This document shows positions 45,587-57,195 of a stretch of DNA of 64,000 nucleotides, piece after piece. Every line of letters starts with the position of its first letter. Position 1 is the first letter of the stretch. The stretch is from Skeletonema tropicum (taxonomy: Eukaryota; Bacillariophyta; Thalassiosirophyceae; Thalassiosirales; Thalassiosiraceae): the NCBI GenBank assembly GCA_037178625.1, contig CM074147.1, positions 1,302,001 to 1,366,000 on the forward strand, read 5' to 3'. Position numbers and translations under genes: made by a program. Under the pieces are notes generated by a model, which was not told the origin of the DNA, searched no databases, and saw nothing but the letters and a program-made list of their open reading frames with translations.

Positions 45587-45622
45587 TGTCGCCTCTTGAG
45601 GGCCCACCAGACGTACTTAAAA
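45587..45622 (-). repeat. right arm of the inverted repeat flanking the kinase fusion gene
   Basis: Inverse of 39889-39925: CCTCTTGAGGGCCCACCAGA followed by CGTACTTAAAA. The rest of the gap between the gene end (45227) and 45665 shows no gene. Confidence 0.85.
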
Positions 45623-45665
45623 TTTCTGTTACGTATATTTCTTTACTAATTAATGCATTCTTGAT

Positions 45666-47591
45666 CTAGTCCAGCCTACCTTCCGACTCTCCTTCGTCCC
45701 ATCCAACCGCTTCTAGTGCCGACCCAACCAAATACAAAGACCCAGTAACTAATATTTCTACACAAGCCTTCTTTTCACCATTGCTTTCTCTTCTCGCTTC
45801 TTGACTCTTGATATCTTCAATTGCATCTGCCACTCTGAGACCAACCACAATTGTTTCACTATCAGCTTTGGTAGATGGATGAGACTTCTTTTCGACAACA
45901 TGGAAATGATACAAGTCCAAAACTCTCCAAACGGTTGCAAGAGTTTGCTGCCATGAGCTCTTCGTCATGCCGTCACACTCCTCAGCATCCCATGACGTTG
46001 TCCCCATTTCTTTCAGCGTATTGCACATTATCTCAAAGTTGACTGCACAAGCTTTGCTGCTCATTGACCCAGCTGTTGTGGGAATCTCTTCTGTCAGCCA
46101 TTCGTCGAGTAGCCGCTTTGGCATGGCACTGGGCCGTTCAAAATCTGCACGGGAGAAGTACACACGGTCGAATAATCCTGACTGATGGAGACTGTGTAGA
46201 AGAGGTATTGGATTGCGTTCGTGACCGCAGTTGAAGATGAGGACTTTGTGTAAGTTGTCAACCCTAGTTGGCTCTGAATAAGATGTGACAATGGACTGAT
46301 ACCAACTGATACATGCATTGATCGAGATTGGAGTATGTGCTCCATCACACCGCAACTTCAATAATGCTTCATTGTCACTATTATTTGTTGGTAAGGTCAA
46401 AGTATGAAAGCGCCCTGGCCAAAATGTGTTGTTGAGTGCTGCCGATATCTGCTCCTTTGTTGCGTCTCCACTCGACATTGTGGGATGGTAGTGCTGTTTT
46501 TCATATCGTGAAATGGCATGCTGACATACGGCAAGTGCCACGGCAGCATTTTCACGTTGATGACTGGCATGAAAGTTGAGTCCAGGGATGGAATCCAGAT
46601 ACGAATCTCGTACCAATTGAAGCGACCCACCCTCCTCTTCTCGGGCAATTTGTCTCAAGACATTAGCTACTTGAGGAGTATTGCTACCATTGACAAATAA
46701 TGTATTGTGCCCTGCTTCCTCGTCTTCGTACTCCTCCTGTTCATCATGATGACCACCCAGGAATTTGACATATCCTCCATCATTCCTATTTATCTTTTCC
46801 CTTTTGTTCGACACAAATATCCCGCCCTTCTCCCAAGCGATCTGCTCCAGCGTCGATCCAAGGACTCGCGTATGATCATAATCAATAAGTGTGATACCTC
46901 GAACTAGTATCCTTCTATTGTTGTTGTTGTTACAATGTGGTTCAAACACATTTGTCGCGTCATATCTGCCTCCCATTCCAACTTCCAACAGTATCGCATC
47001 AATCTTGGGCTTATCATGATGAGCAAATGTGTATAATGCCATGAGTGTGAGCATACGGAAATATCCTGGCAATGTCGGTAGTGGTGGCAATGATTCTTCT
47101 TTTCTTTGACTATTTTCATCGTCACCAGCGGATGGTAGCATGACGTGACTGTTGCCCTCCAGCTTCCGTCTCACCGTCCAGTACGCCTCTGCAAACACCT
47201 TCTTTGACACGGGAATGCCGTTGATCCGTATCCGTTCTCGTATGCAAACTAAATGAGGTGACGTGAACATTCCCGTAGATAGCCCGTATGCATTTCGAAG
47301 TAACGATTCGCAGTAGGAGAGAGTGGAGCCCTTCCCTTTCGTTCCAGTGACGTGAATGATCAGTGGCGGTATGGAGGAGCATGGCTGAGTGGCGTTGACA
47401 TTAACAAGATTGCTCCCATCAGCGTTGAGCTCGAGGCCCATCCGATGGAGGTAAGTGTGCATATCATGAATGGTGTTTGTCCGCCGAGCCGCTGCAGCTT
47501 GAAGGGCGGCGGGAGTGGTGGACTGGTGTAGTTGAGAGTATAGAGCCGCTACGGCACTGTCGAAATCTTCTTCTGCCGGTGTGGAGGACAT
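45666..47591 (-). CDS. FPGS: folylpolyglutamate synthase
   Basis: Single exon, 641 aa from ATG at 47591 (MSSTPAEEDFDSAVAALYSQ). The enzyme adds glutamates to tetrahydrofolate using ATP, retaining folates in the cell. Mur-ligase-type features are in order: P-loop IIHVTGTKGKGSTLSYCESL (residues ~77-96), FTSPHLVCIRERIRING, ILLEVGMGGRYDATN, ITLIDYDHTRVLGSTLEQIA, a central HASHQRENAAVALAVC and C-terminal FWPGRFHTL and KVLIFNCGHERNPIPLL. It is longer than typical because of acidic and Asn-rich inserts (e.g. after FVSNKREK). No clear organelle-targeting peptide is visible. No lesion, in contrast to its neighbour. Confidence 0.95.
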   Translation of the reverse strand: MSSTPAEEDFDSAVAALYSQLHQSTTPAALQAAAARRTNTIHDMHTYLHRMGLELNADGSNLVNVNATQPCSSIPPLIIHVTGTKGKGSTLSYCESLLRNAYGLSTGMFTSPHLVCIRERIRINGIPVSKKVFAEAYWTVRRKLEGNSHVMLPSAGDDENSQRKEESLPPLPTLPGYFRMLTLMALYTFAHHDKPKIDAILLEVGMGGRYDATNVFEPHCNNNNNRRILVRGITLIDYDHTRVLGSTLEQIAWEKGGIFVSNKREKINRNDGGYVKFLGGHHDEQEEYEDEEAGHNTLFVNGSNTPQVANVLRQIAREEEGGSLQLVRDSYLDSIPGLNFHASHQRENAAVALAVCQHAISRYEKQHYHPTMSSGDATKEQISAALNNTFWPGRFHTLTLPTNNSDNEALLKLRCDGAHTPISINACISWYQSIVTSYSEPTRVDNLHKVLIFNCGHERNPIPLLHSLHQSGLFDRVYFSRADFERPSAMPKRLLDEWLTEEIPTTAGSMSSKACAVNFEIMCNTLKEMGTTSWDAEECDGMTKSSWQQTLATVWRVLDLYHFHVVEKKSHPSTKADSETIVVGLRVADAIEDIKSQEARRESNGEKKACVEILVTGSLYLVGSALEAVGWDEGESEGRLD

Positions 47592-47715
47592 TGTCAAGTG
47601 AATGATGTCAAGTATGCTTCGGGCAGTATGGTAGAAGTAATAATATGATATGATGGGACATACAGCAAGAGCATAGTGTTTGATGTGTGGATGACATTTA
47701 CGTACTAATTCCTAT

Positions 47716-49267
47716 CTAGCCGTAGGCCAGGCCAAAATGGGGGTCAAAATAAAAAAGCCATTTTTGAGCACCTTAGTATGGAGGGTTCCAATGGACTTGC
47801 AGTTAGTGTCGGCACATCAAAACTTAGCTAATTCCATCGCCTCAAATGTCCGAGTCGATATCCGGTCTCTACAGTGCGTTAATTGCCTCTACTAGGGCGT
47901 CGTATGGCCATGATCGAGGTGTTGTGCCAGTCTTCAAAATGGCTCTTTTTTTTTTAGCCCCAATTGGGGCTAAAAATCTTGAACTGATTCCTATGTGGAC
48001 TTTCTACAGGAGATGCTTGACCTTTCTCTTTTTCCCTCCTCACCTCCAATTCTGAGCTCAACAGGATGCTCTCCATGAGACCTCTGCTCCTACACCCCTA
48101 ACGCCACACACGAAACGAATACACCTATGCTGTGATAAATATCCCGAAGTTAATACCATCGGCTAGTTGTTCCTAACGGGGATTGCTTGATATCATCATC
48201 TGTGAAGAGAACTAATACGCACCATTTAGTGCATAAATTCATCGTATTACAATCAATTCACCTCTACTTTGGCCATGTCAGGAATGATACACTGAATAAT
48301 ACCCATCCATTTCACTCAATACATATACATGACGGTTTTGGGTCATCTTGAGCTACTTAAAATGATTAATTCCACTCTATTTTATTATGATGTGCCCTAT
48401 TTTTGATTGTTATGAACTCAATTCCTTAACATAGTGTTTGGGGAAGGTCTATCGCATTATAAACCAGGAATATCACACCATTTGCCACGTACTATATGGT
48501 AGGGACGAGGGGTGACGTTTGGTGACTCCATTGCATCGATTGCTGCCCCACACACAGCGGCCAAGTTGGTGATCGGCATGCTCTCCAAACACATATTGCT
48601 GCGCAGCGAATACGTGATGTTCTCAATTCTCTGTGCAATGCAGCGGCCACCAACTCACCATTACTTCGGCATGGGTATATATTATCAGGAATTATTGCGT
48701 GGTGGCATCGTATTTGCGTCGGTGCGAATATACGAGGCCGGTTCTGGTGATGTCGAATGTGTTGAATTTACATGTATTTTGTTCACATCATTAACAGCCG
48801 TATCCGTTGAGATTCAGGCCCCACCGACCTCAAAAATGGATTCAGCACAAAATTTTGCGGTAGAGAGTGTGTTGTAGTTGTTGCTATTCGTTATTTCATG
48901 GTCGATAATGCCATGTGTTGCACCATGGTGTGGATGCTTTTTGTGAGATGTGTGATTTGTGATTTTTGAATCTAAATCACACATTTGCCGCTCGACGACG
49001 CCGATGCATCTGATTTGACCCCCCCAACATCTCGGCGTGTGGATGGAATCTCGTCAAGCCAAGTTGCATATGCACTCCAAACTAACTGAACGGAATAATA
49101 TTGGTCTTTGAACCGGCAGGATCGACGTAGTATTGGTGTAGTAATGGCTAACAACGTCAAGCACATTTTTAGCCCCATATGGGGCTAAAAAATTTGAGAC
49201 CCATCGCGCGATGGAAGCAAAATCGATTTTTAGCCCCAATTGGGGCTAAAAAATGGCCTACGGCTAG
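47716..49267. mobile_element. candidate 1.55-kb element with 14-bp inverted ends and internal palindromes
   Basis: CTAGCCGTAGGCCA (47716-47729) recurs inverted at 49254-49267. Inside, a 26-nt perfect palindrome of the form TTTTTAGCCCC-NNNN-GGGGCTAAAAA occurs at 47951-47976 (AATT centre), 49166-49191 (ATAT) and 49227-49252 (AATT). The right part (49015-49150) is related to 33340-33480. The enclosed ORFs are short and unrecognised. Flanking duplications are not evident, so mobility is inference. Confidence 0.45.
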
Positions 49268-50259
49268 CGGAAGAGCTCGTATGTGTTACACATGTTTCTA
49301 ATTTGTTGTATCAATGCGTAACATTATATGTTACGACCTCCGGTCAAGTGGGGGACCCGCTCTTTTTCAGCCAAACGCCCGCCAAACCAGTATCAAAAAT
49401 CGAGTTTCGGCCGTAGTAGTAGACACCATTAACAATAATATTCACGTGTCATCACCACCTCTCTCCCTTCTCTAACACCTCATGATACATTCGTGTTGTG
49501 CGGTCGGTGTTTTTTTCGTTCGATTCGCCCGCAATTGGCAGCGAACGGCTGCGCGGCGTGCGATCTCTTCTATTTTCGATGGTCATTCGTCTGCTGCCTG
49601 CTGCACCTCTTCCTCGACTCGATCATCATTGACTCGTTACTGTGAACTGGCCTGAATCAATTAGTGCTGAATATACTCATACAAATCAACACACTGGTTC
49701 AAATTGGCCGAGCATGTGGGTGTGGTGGTAATTATTATTTTGGGATTGGGGATGATGTCCATCTCAGAATTAGAAGTGGACCCACAATGCCTTGGTGCAG
49801 AGGTTAGAGAACATTGCCGAATCTTTGTTGATGAAGGCTGGCTTACTATTCTAATTTGGGAGTGGTGTGCTCGTTGCGACTGTGCTGTGGAGAGAACTGC
49901 AACCAGTTGAGTGGAAAGACTCTACTGCTGCAATGACTGGACTGAATTGCTCAGAGTGGAACGCCGGATCTAATACCTGAGCATTCAACATGAGGTGAAG
50001 GAATAAGCCAAACATGCAACAAACTAAAATCCATTACTTCTCTTTAGATCGCATACGGCCTTTGCGCTCTTTCGATTCAATGTATGAGCAAGATCGAAGT
50101 TAATAGAGGGCTCTACCAAGGCGGGCACATTGCACACGAGGATGGAAAGCATCGAGGCAATTACTATCACAATCATTCCACCATTGAATAATAGCATTGC
50201 AGCCGATAGTCAAGAGGCTATCCAGAGACGCAGTGGCTGTGGCTGAAATCCTCGTCGTC

Positions 50260-50308
<49 letters not shown>

Positions 50309-52317
50309 ATAGACAGCAGTTCACCACCTTCTCATGCAGGAGGGATGGCGTAAAGAAACTTAATAGATCAGCGGCTGCGGAAATCTTCGGTGGGATGATG
50401 TGTGGTACAAGTGTAGGGGGGATGATGGGCAAGTGGATGCCGATGCGGAGGTCTTGAGCGAGATGAAATGAGATCAATTTTCAACTTCTTGACACGGATC
50501 AATTAAGACCTGTTACGAAAGCGTCCCCCCAGATCATGGAGTGTTGTAAACGATTCTAGAAGTCATACTATGGCTGAGAGAAGTGCGCAAAGGCGGTGTT
50601 TGATAAGAGGTTCGTACTGGTGCTACCACTTTGTCGACCACTGTCATCTGTGGTTGAGATTGAGATGGTTGATCGATTCCTCTTCACCTCCACAGCATGC
50701 ACAAGTATCTTCAACTTCAACTCTGCCAATGTCAACGCTGTGGGAGCTGTATCCAATGTGCTCTCGAAACATTGTAAGCTTCAGCTTGTCAACGTCGCAC
50801 AACACGGCATTGTATGTTGCCACCGAGATCAATTATTGTCGCCTAGAAGTGATCTGTTCGCAGAGATGTGCAGCCGAGCCTACTCCACCGAAGATATTGA
50901 GGTCGTGGAGCGCATTTTATTGAATGATCTGTCATGGTGATACCACGCTCCTCCCGCTCCCGCTCCACAAGTAAGTTGGCGTTCAATGGTCTCCTTGACC
51001 CTGCCTCATGTTGAGTTCTTCAAGTCTTCTTCGTGAATGAGATAAAGTACTAGATCGAACTTACTGTGCTCGACTAACTGGTCTAAACAATGAACGAGAA
51101 ACGTTGCTAGAGCGGCCGTATAGCTATAGCGAGAGGCGTTAGGTAAAACTAGATTAAGGGGCATTAATGTTGCTTAGAGACACTCCGGAGAAGGTATTCC
51201 CTCCACAAGTCAGATACCAAAGAAGACGAAAGAATGGACGAAAAATTATGTTATCACTCTTCTCTATGCCCGTTCTGCCTCTAGCTTGGTATGTTGGGCT
51301 AGTCTCTTGCGTTTGCTTCGATTGAGAGCGTCTTCCTTCGTAGCGACTAAATTAAGAAAATGTCGATGAATAACTCACTGTTTCTATCATTAATGTGCAT
51401 CGAAACTGATCAATGTAGTGGTTGATTTATTCTCTTCCATCGCTGTTTCTTAGACAAACTCACGAGTAGATCTATGCCACACTGCGCATCGTCGAGTGAT
51501 CCTGGAGACATTCAATTTTGTTCGCCCCGCTCAGTCTATTTGTAGAGTCTTCTTTCTATGACTCATTTTCAGCCACAAATTGATTGAAGGTGCTGCATGC
51601 ATTGAAGAGTGTTGATTAATCGACTCCTCCTGTTGCCACCGCCGTCGTAGCAGTCCAGCATCGTTCGAAGATATCACGAATCAGTCGCGGAGGGGTGGGC
51701 GGCGCTACCAGTCTTCTCCGTGGCAACTTGGGTACCGGGATGAACGCAGCTATAGCAGGAGTATAGTAGAGTGTTCTTTCGATAGATTAATTGCTATGGG
51801 CGAATGTTTTCATGGCATAGAAGTAGCGACCTGGCATGGAGTGGTTCGACGATCATGGTTGTGGTTCGGCCTGCTCGCTTATGAAAAGAGGGGAAAATAA
51901 TCAGAAAACGGGATCTTTTTCGTCGTGCATCCAGCCGTTCGGTACTCAGATGAGAAAGGTAGCCCTACGTACCGTGCTCACTCTTCCCCTCATCCGGCTG
52001 TGGCGGCGAGGATGAAATGGCATGGGGAGAATAAGTAATAGTATTTAGTATCATCCAACAACTTCTCATGTAGAGATTGAATCAAGCTGTTCATGGTCAG
52101 GCAGCTTTCAAGATTGGTTACTATTCCCGCTCAAGCTCAAGCTCAAGGTCATGATCATGATGGGGCCGTTCATGCAACATTAATAATCATCGACGCAGTC
52201 ATTTCGATTGTATTTGAAAGTTATTGTAGCTCTCTTGACTAATATTATCTTTCTAACACTTAGATTCTATACATATACTCATAGAAATTACATTTTCGAC
52301 TTCGACTGAGCTGAGCC
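49268..52317. other. 3-kb region without a recognisable gene
   Basis: No gene is supported. It contains the (GA)n tract at 50262-50305. One frame, 50596-50940, is open (GTG start; SKHCKLQLVNVAQHGIVCCH, EDIEVVERILLNDLSW) but matches nothing I know. From 50941 to 52317 only short ORFs are present. Confidence 0.5.
50262..50305. repeat. (GA)n microsatellite
   Basis: About 22 uninterrupted GA dinucleotides. Confidence 0.98.
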
Positions 52318-54966
52318 TTATTTGGTCATGCACTTCGAATCATACCAAAACTTCGCCTTACAACACTTTTTTTTGGTAGAAAATTTTTCATCCCACGACT
52401 CCGCAACACCACCACAAGGTGACGCTCCAGCACAGTCTTGAGTACACCCCCCGGCTCCGTAATTGGCATACCATTTCCCGGTGCCCTGATTTGTAGTACC
52501 CATACATTTATTGACATCCCACTTAAAATGTCTCTCACAGCATTCTTTGAGCGTCTTAGACAAATACCAATTTTGATTGTCATTAGTTAACATATACTTC
52601 GGCATCTTCTCATCATTCACACATGTATAAGAAGAAACGATGGACCAATCGGGATAGTAATCACCACTTCTCGGCGGGCTCGTCCCAGTACAGCCATAAT
52701 AATCCCAGTAGTAGAACTTCTCACAGCATTCTTCTATTGAGTTGGATAGGAAGTATTGAGCAAATTGAAGCATGTAATAGGGCTCGAAACCTAGTATTTT
52801 TGTCGTGCAGAGACAAGAAGATGTGCACAAGTGAGAAATCAATGATAGATACAAACCATAGATACAAACAAGCACGAGCACATTCGATAAAGTTTGCTTA
52901 CCGTCATGAACACAGCCTGCGTTGGCACCCTCCCAATCAGGGTAAAATAACATGACATTACAGTCGTCGTGGTCGGGGGGATACCTTCCCATGCAAATAT
53001 CATAAAGATAGCCACCAAAGAATTTCTGACAACAAGCTTCCACTGTACTAGATAGCCACGATGCAGGATCCAATTCCATGTACTCTGGTTCGTCGCCGTC
53101 ATTCCTATGCGATTGGTAGAATGAATGAATGAGAATGTGAGGATCGGTATTGGTATGTTTGTGGACAGAAATTCAGCAGTCTTGACAAAAGCAAAAGCGG
53201 GCGATGCAGAGAAACGAGACTTACCTACACCCTGACTTGTCTGTATCCCATTCAGGATAGTATAGATTGATACCAGGTGGCTTTGAAGGCGACTCTGTTG
53301 GCATGGAGGAAGGTGAGCAAGACGGTGTGGCAGATGGTTCCGACGAAGGTTGAGACGAAGGCATTGATGATGGCTCACTCGAGGGTTCTGATGAGGGCTC
53401 ACTACTAGGTTGTTCTGAAGGGTCCGAGGAGGGCTGGCTTGACGGCTCGCTACTTGGTTGAGATGATGGCTCAGAAGAGGGCTCCGATGAAGGCTCGCTA
53501 CTAGGTTGTTCAGAAGGGTCCGAGGAGGGCTGGCTTGACGGCTCACTACTAGGTTGAGATGATGGCTCAGAAGAGGGCTCCGATGAAGGCTCGCTACTAG
53601 GTTGTTCAGAAGGGTCCGAGGAGGGCTGGCTTGACGGCTCACTGCTAGGTTGAGATGATGGCTCAGAGGAGGGCTCCGATGAAGGTTGAGACGAAGGCAT
53701 TGATGATGGCTCACTACTAGGTTGAGACGAAGGCATTGATGACGGTTCTGACGTGGGATTTATAGACAACGATGGAATTGACGACGGCTGACTCGACGGC
53801 TGCGCACTCTTGGAGGGAGACAAACTCGGTTGTGAAGACGGTTGTGAAGAGGGCTCCGATGAAGGCTCGCTACTAGGTTGTTCAGAAGGGTCCGAGGAGG
53901 GCTGGCTTGACGGCTCACTGCTAGGTTGAGATGATGGCTCAGAGGAGGGCTCCGATGAAGGTTCTGACGTGGGATTTATAGACAACGATGGAATTGACGA
54001 CGGCTGACTCGACGGCTGCGCACTCTTGGAGGGAGACAAACTCGGTTGAGATGATGGCTCGGAGGAAGGCTCCGATGAAGGCTCACTACTAGGTTGTTCA
54101 GAAGGGTCCGAGGAGGGCTGGCTTGACGGCTCACTGCTAGGTTGAGATGATGGCTCAGAGGAGGGCTCCGATGAAGGTTGAGACGAAGGCATTGATGATG
54201 GCTCACTACTAGGTTGAGACGAAGGCATTGATGACGGTTCTGACGTGGGATTTATAGACAACGATGGAATTGACGACGGCTGACTCGACGGCTGCGCACT
54301 CTTGGAGGGAGACAAACTCGGTTGTGAAGACGGTTGTGAAGAGGGCTCCGATGAAGGCTCGCTACTAGGTTGTTCAGAAGGGTCCGAGGAGGGCTGGCTT
54401 GACGGCTCACTGCTAGGTTGAGATGATGGCTCAGAGGAGGGCTCCGATGAAGGTTCTGACGTGGGATTTATAGACAACGATGGAATTGACGACGGCTGAC
54501 TCGACGGCTGCGCACTCTTGGAGGGAGACAAACTCGGTTGTGAAGACGGTTGTGAAGAGGGCTCCGATGAAGGCTCGCTACTAGGTTGTTCAGAAGGGTC
54601 CGAGGAGGGCTGGCTTGACGGCTCACTGCTAGGTTGAGATGATGGCTCAGAGGAGGGCTCCGATGAAGGTTCTGACGTGGGATTTATAGACAACGATGGA
54701 ATTGACGACGGCTGACTCGACGGCTGCGCACTCTTGGAGGGAGACAAACTCGGTTGTGAAGACGGTTGTGAAGAGGGCTCCGATGAAGGCTCACTACTAG
54801 GTTGTTCAGAAGGGTCCGAGGAGGGCTGGCTGCTTGGTTGAGACGATGGCTGGGAGGAGGGATCGCTACTAGGTTGAGATGATGGTATTGATGTTGGCTG
54901 GGGTGACGCCGGCGTTGATAACACGGCAATGGTCACGAGAAGTAGGCTTAGATAATTCCTCATCAT
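52318..54966 (-). CDS. secreted PSS-repeat protein with C-terminal cysteine modules
   Basis: Exons 53225-54966, 52902-53104 and 52318-52790; introns GTAAGT..ATAG and GTAAGC..ACTAG; 805 aa. A signal peptide ([20 protein letters not shown]) is followed by ~530 residues of [12 protein letters not shown] tetrapeptides. The tetrapeptides are broken by five copies of a block starting [18 protein letters not shown]. After intron 1 come three related cysteine modules. Each has a YYPDW-like start with a Cys, a xYM/WYL segment, ECC ([49 protein letters not shown]), and a last CC pair near the end. This architecture is common in diatom secreted proteins; a cell-surface or wall-associated role is likely but unproven. 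No membrane anchor is seen. Confidence 0.88.
53330..54880. repeat. nested coding tandem repeat (12-nt and 216/276-nt periods)
   Basis: Within the PSS-repeat exon, a 12-nt (four-codon) repeat is organised in larger units. The landmark ACGTGGGATTTATAG occurs at 53751, 53967, 54243, 54459 and 54675, giving spacings of 216, 276, 216 and 216 bp (72 or 92 codons). All spacings keep frame. Confidence 0.9.
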
Positions 54967-57195
54967 GTTCTTTGTCTTTGGATAATTGTTTAGAATTCGA
55001 TTTATTATTTCCTGGTGATTCGTTGATTATTCGATGTGATGCTGTTGAATGTGACGGATATAATTATAATGGTAATAACATGGTGAGCACACAGGGTCGT
55101 GGTGCAAAGGATATTGTTGGTGTTGGCTATATTACAATTGCAGTTGCAGTGTGGGTGTGGGGTGAGAGGGCGACGTCCCGTCTTTTGATCTCGTTGTGTG
55201 CATCATTGCCTTGCCACCGCACAAACACAAACACATCAAATCACAGCCACACACAGCTGCACAGTAGCACGGTGATTGACGCACCTTAACCTTATTCACC
55301 TATCAATCACCCTTACTCACCTACACAGCGTTCGTCCTCTCTCCTCCAACAGTGTCGGTCAATAAAGGAAGCGCCGGCCTTTTGATGGTAGTGTGAATTA
55401 TTTTTTATGGACGTTGCACAGCTGCTACTTCGCTCGCAGTAGGCGACGGATGAACGCGTGCTTCATCATCGCGTCGATTTTATTGTTTCCGAAGGTCATT
55501 GCTCTGTCTATCTGCGAGGAGGGCTGATCTAACTAAAATACCTGAGCCCTCTATAAAGGCCCAATAAATTTGCTCAGATGAGGGGCTAACTCTGTAACGT
55601 GGGAATTCAATATATTTTAGGGGGCGAACTCCACCTCCAGAACGTCTTAGCCCTGCCTTGTAAAGGTCCAATAAAATTCTTTCCCGATACTTCAATAGGA
55701 ATTAGTATTCTTTTTTGGCGGGGCATACTCGTGAATAACTTTTAGAATAGCCTATGTACAGCATGTTACCATGCGCCATAAGTATTTTTCAGTAGTAACG
55801 TATCGTAAGTACATCTCTCTTACCTACGCTACATAAGATGATGGTCCCAAGCTGAGGGCTGAGGGCTGAGGGCTGAGGGCTGAGGGCTGAGGGCTGAGGG
55901 CTGAGGGCTGAGGGCTGAGGGCTGAGGAAGTAAATGACTGATACTGATCTTCATTGACAGTGGCTGCAATACTTGGAGTTTACATGAGACCACTTAGAAT
56001 AGCTTCTACATGGTATGTGGAAGCATTATGCAAGCGGTTATATGTAGACAACAACCCTATCCTCCACCTTAATTGTACGGTTCTGGTGCTGTACTCCCAT
56101 GATTCTCCGTGGAGAGTGTTCATCGACAGCAGTCAAAGTCGGCACCAATCATGCCAGTTGATGAAGTATCTTTCCAACTCGACTCATTCCTGCCGCATAC
56201 AAGTCCAAACGCAACATCGTATTAGTTCGTAACCGCAGAGAATGATGGGACAAGCTCATTGGCGACATACCAACCATGTCACGACGGGCCGATTACGCAC
56301 AAAATCAAGAGGAGAATCACACTACTGAAATGAATAATGCACATACAGCAATGTACTCAATCATTTCCGCCGTATATGAGCAATTGGCAGCGGGTGTTAC
56401 CTTGGCTTGGCGCTTCTAAAGATGTGGGATGATAACAATCAATTATATCATGTAAGAATGTGAAACATACAATCAGCACAGATACAGCATCATCATGGCA
56501 CATTACGGATGCCAAGAACGTATTATGCAACAAACACATAGTGGACGCATCGCTCGATGGGATAGTCAATAAGGATGATCGCCTTTATTGGTATTGGATC
56601 TACACGAGGATAATCGTCCCATTACATGCTATAGCTATAACGCTAAATGGAATACAACAAATTACCCGGAATTCGTGCTGATATGGTTCGTGGCATCACT
56701 TCTATCGATGCATTTTGGCTGAGCAGTATTGATATACTTCTATACTATCATCATGATGTATAATGGGTCACTAAATGCGGCTCCTTGCCATACTGACAGC
56801 GTTAGACACCTAATGGCGACCAATTGTAGTGCTGCAAGCAAGCCCAAGCTGGAGCTGGACCGCGGGGCAAACAAGGTTGCAACTTGCAACATTACTTTTA
56901 TTACTACAGTGCTGTGGTTTTGCTCAGGCCAACCACACAACCGTTTCCCCGCCATAATCATTCCCGCCACTGGAGGTGTATTGTGTCATTATGCGTAACA
57001 TTACCTGGGACGACCCCCCTGTAAAGTTGTGCTGTGAATTTTTGACACGAGCCAAAACTCTTCACTTGCGCTAGCTGCTGTGAAAGTCTCACATGTCGGT
57101 CCGTGCCGTCAACAATAGTAGATTTGTTCTAATCTTTCAATGTTATCATTGAAGAGTGTAGTAAGCACCCAATTCTTTGACTTTATCTCTGTGCC
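54967..57195. other. 2.2-kb region without a recognisable gene
   Basis: No gene is supported. It contains the 7-mer array at 55851. Near 55545-55680, two similar phrases (AAAGGCCCAATAAA and AAAGGTCCAATAAAA) suggest a small duplication. Confidence 0.5.
55851..55927. repeat. (GCTGAGG)11 minisatellite
   Basis: Eleven perfect copies of GCTGAGG, 77 nt. Confidence 0.98.

Noticed and set aside
50596..50940. Open frame as a gene
   Set aside because: There is no ATG at the start, no recognisable domain and comparable open frames on the opposite strand.
53976..54929. Long antisense and alternate-frame ORFs in the PSS-repeat gene
   Set aside because: They arise from the 12-nt periodicity, which keeps other frames open; only the frame with signal peptide and cysteine modules is sensible.
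55851..55927. GCTGAGG repeat as telomere or CRISPR array
   Set aside because: The unit is not a telomere repeat, and there are no spacers; it is a simple minisatellite.
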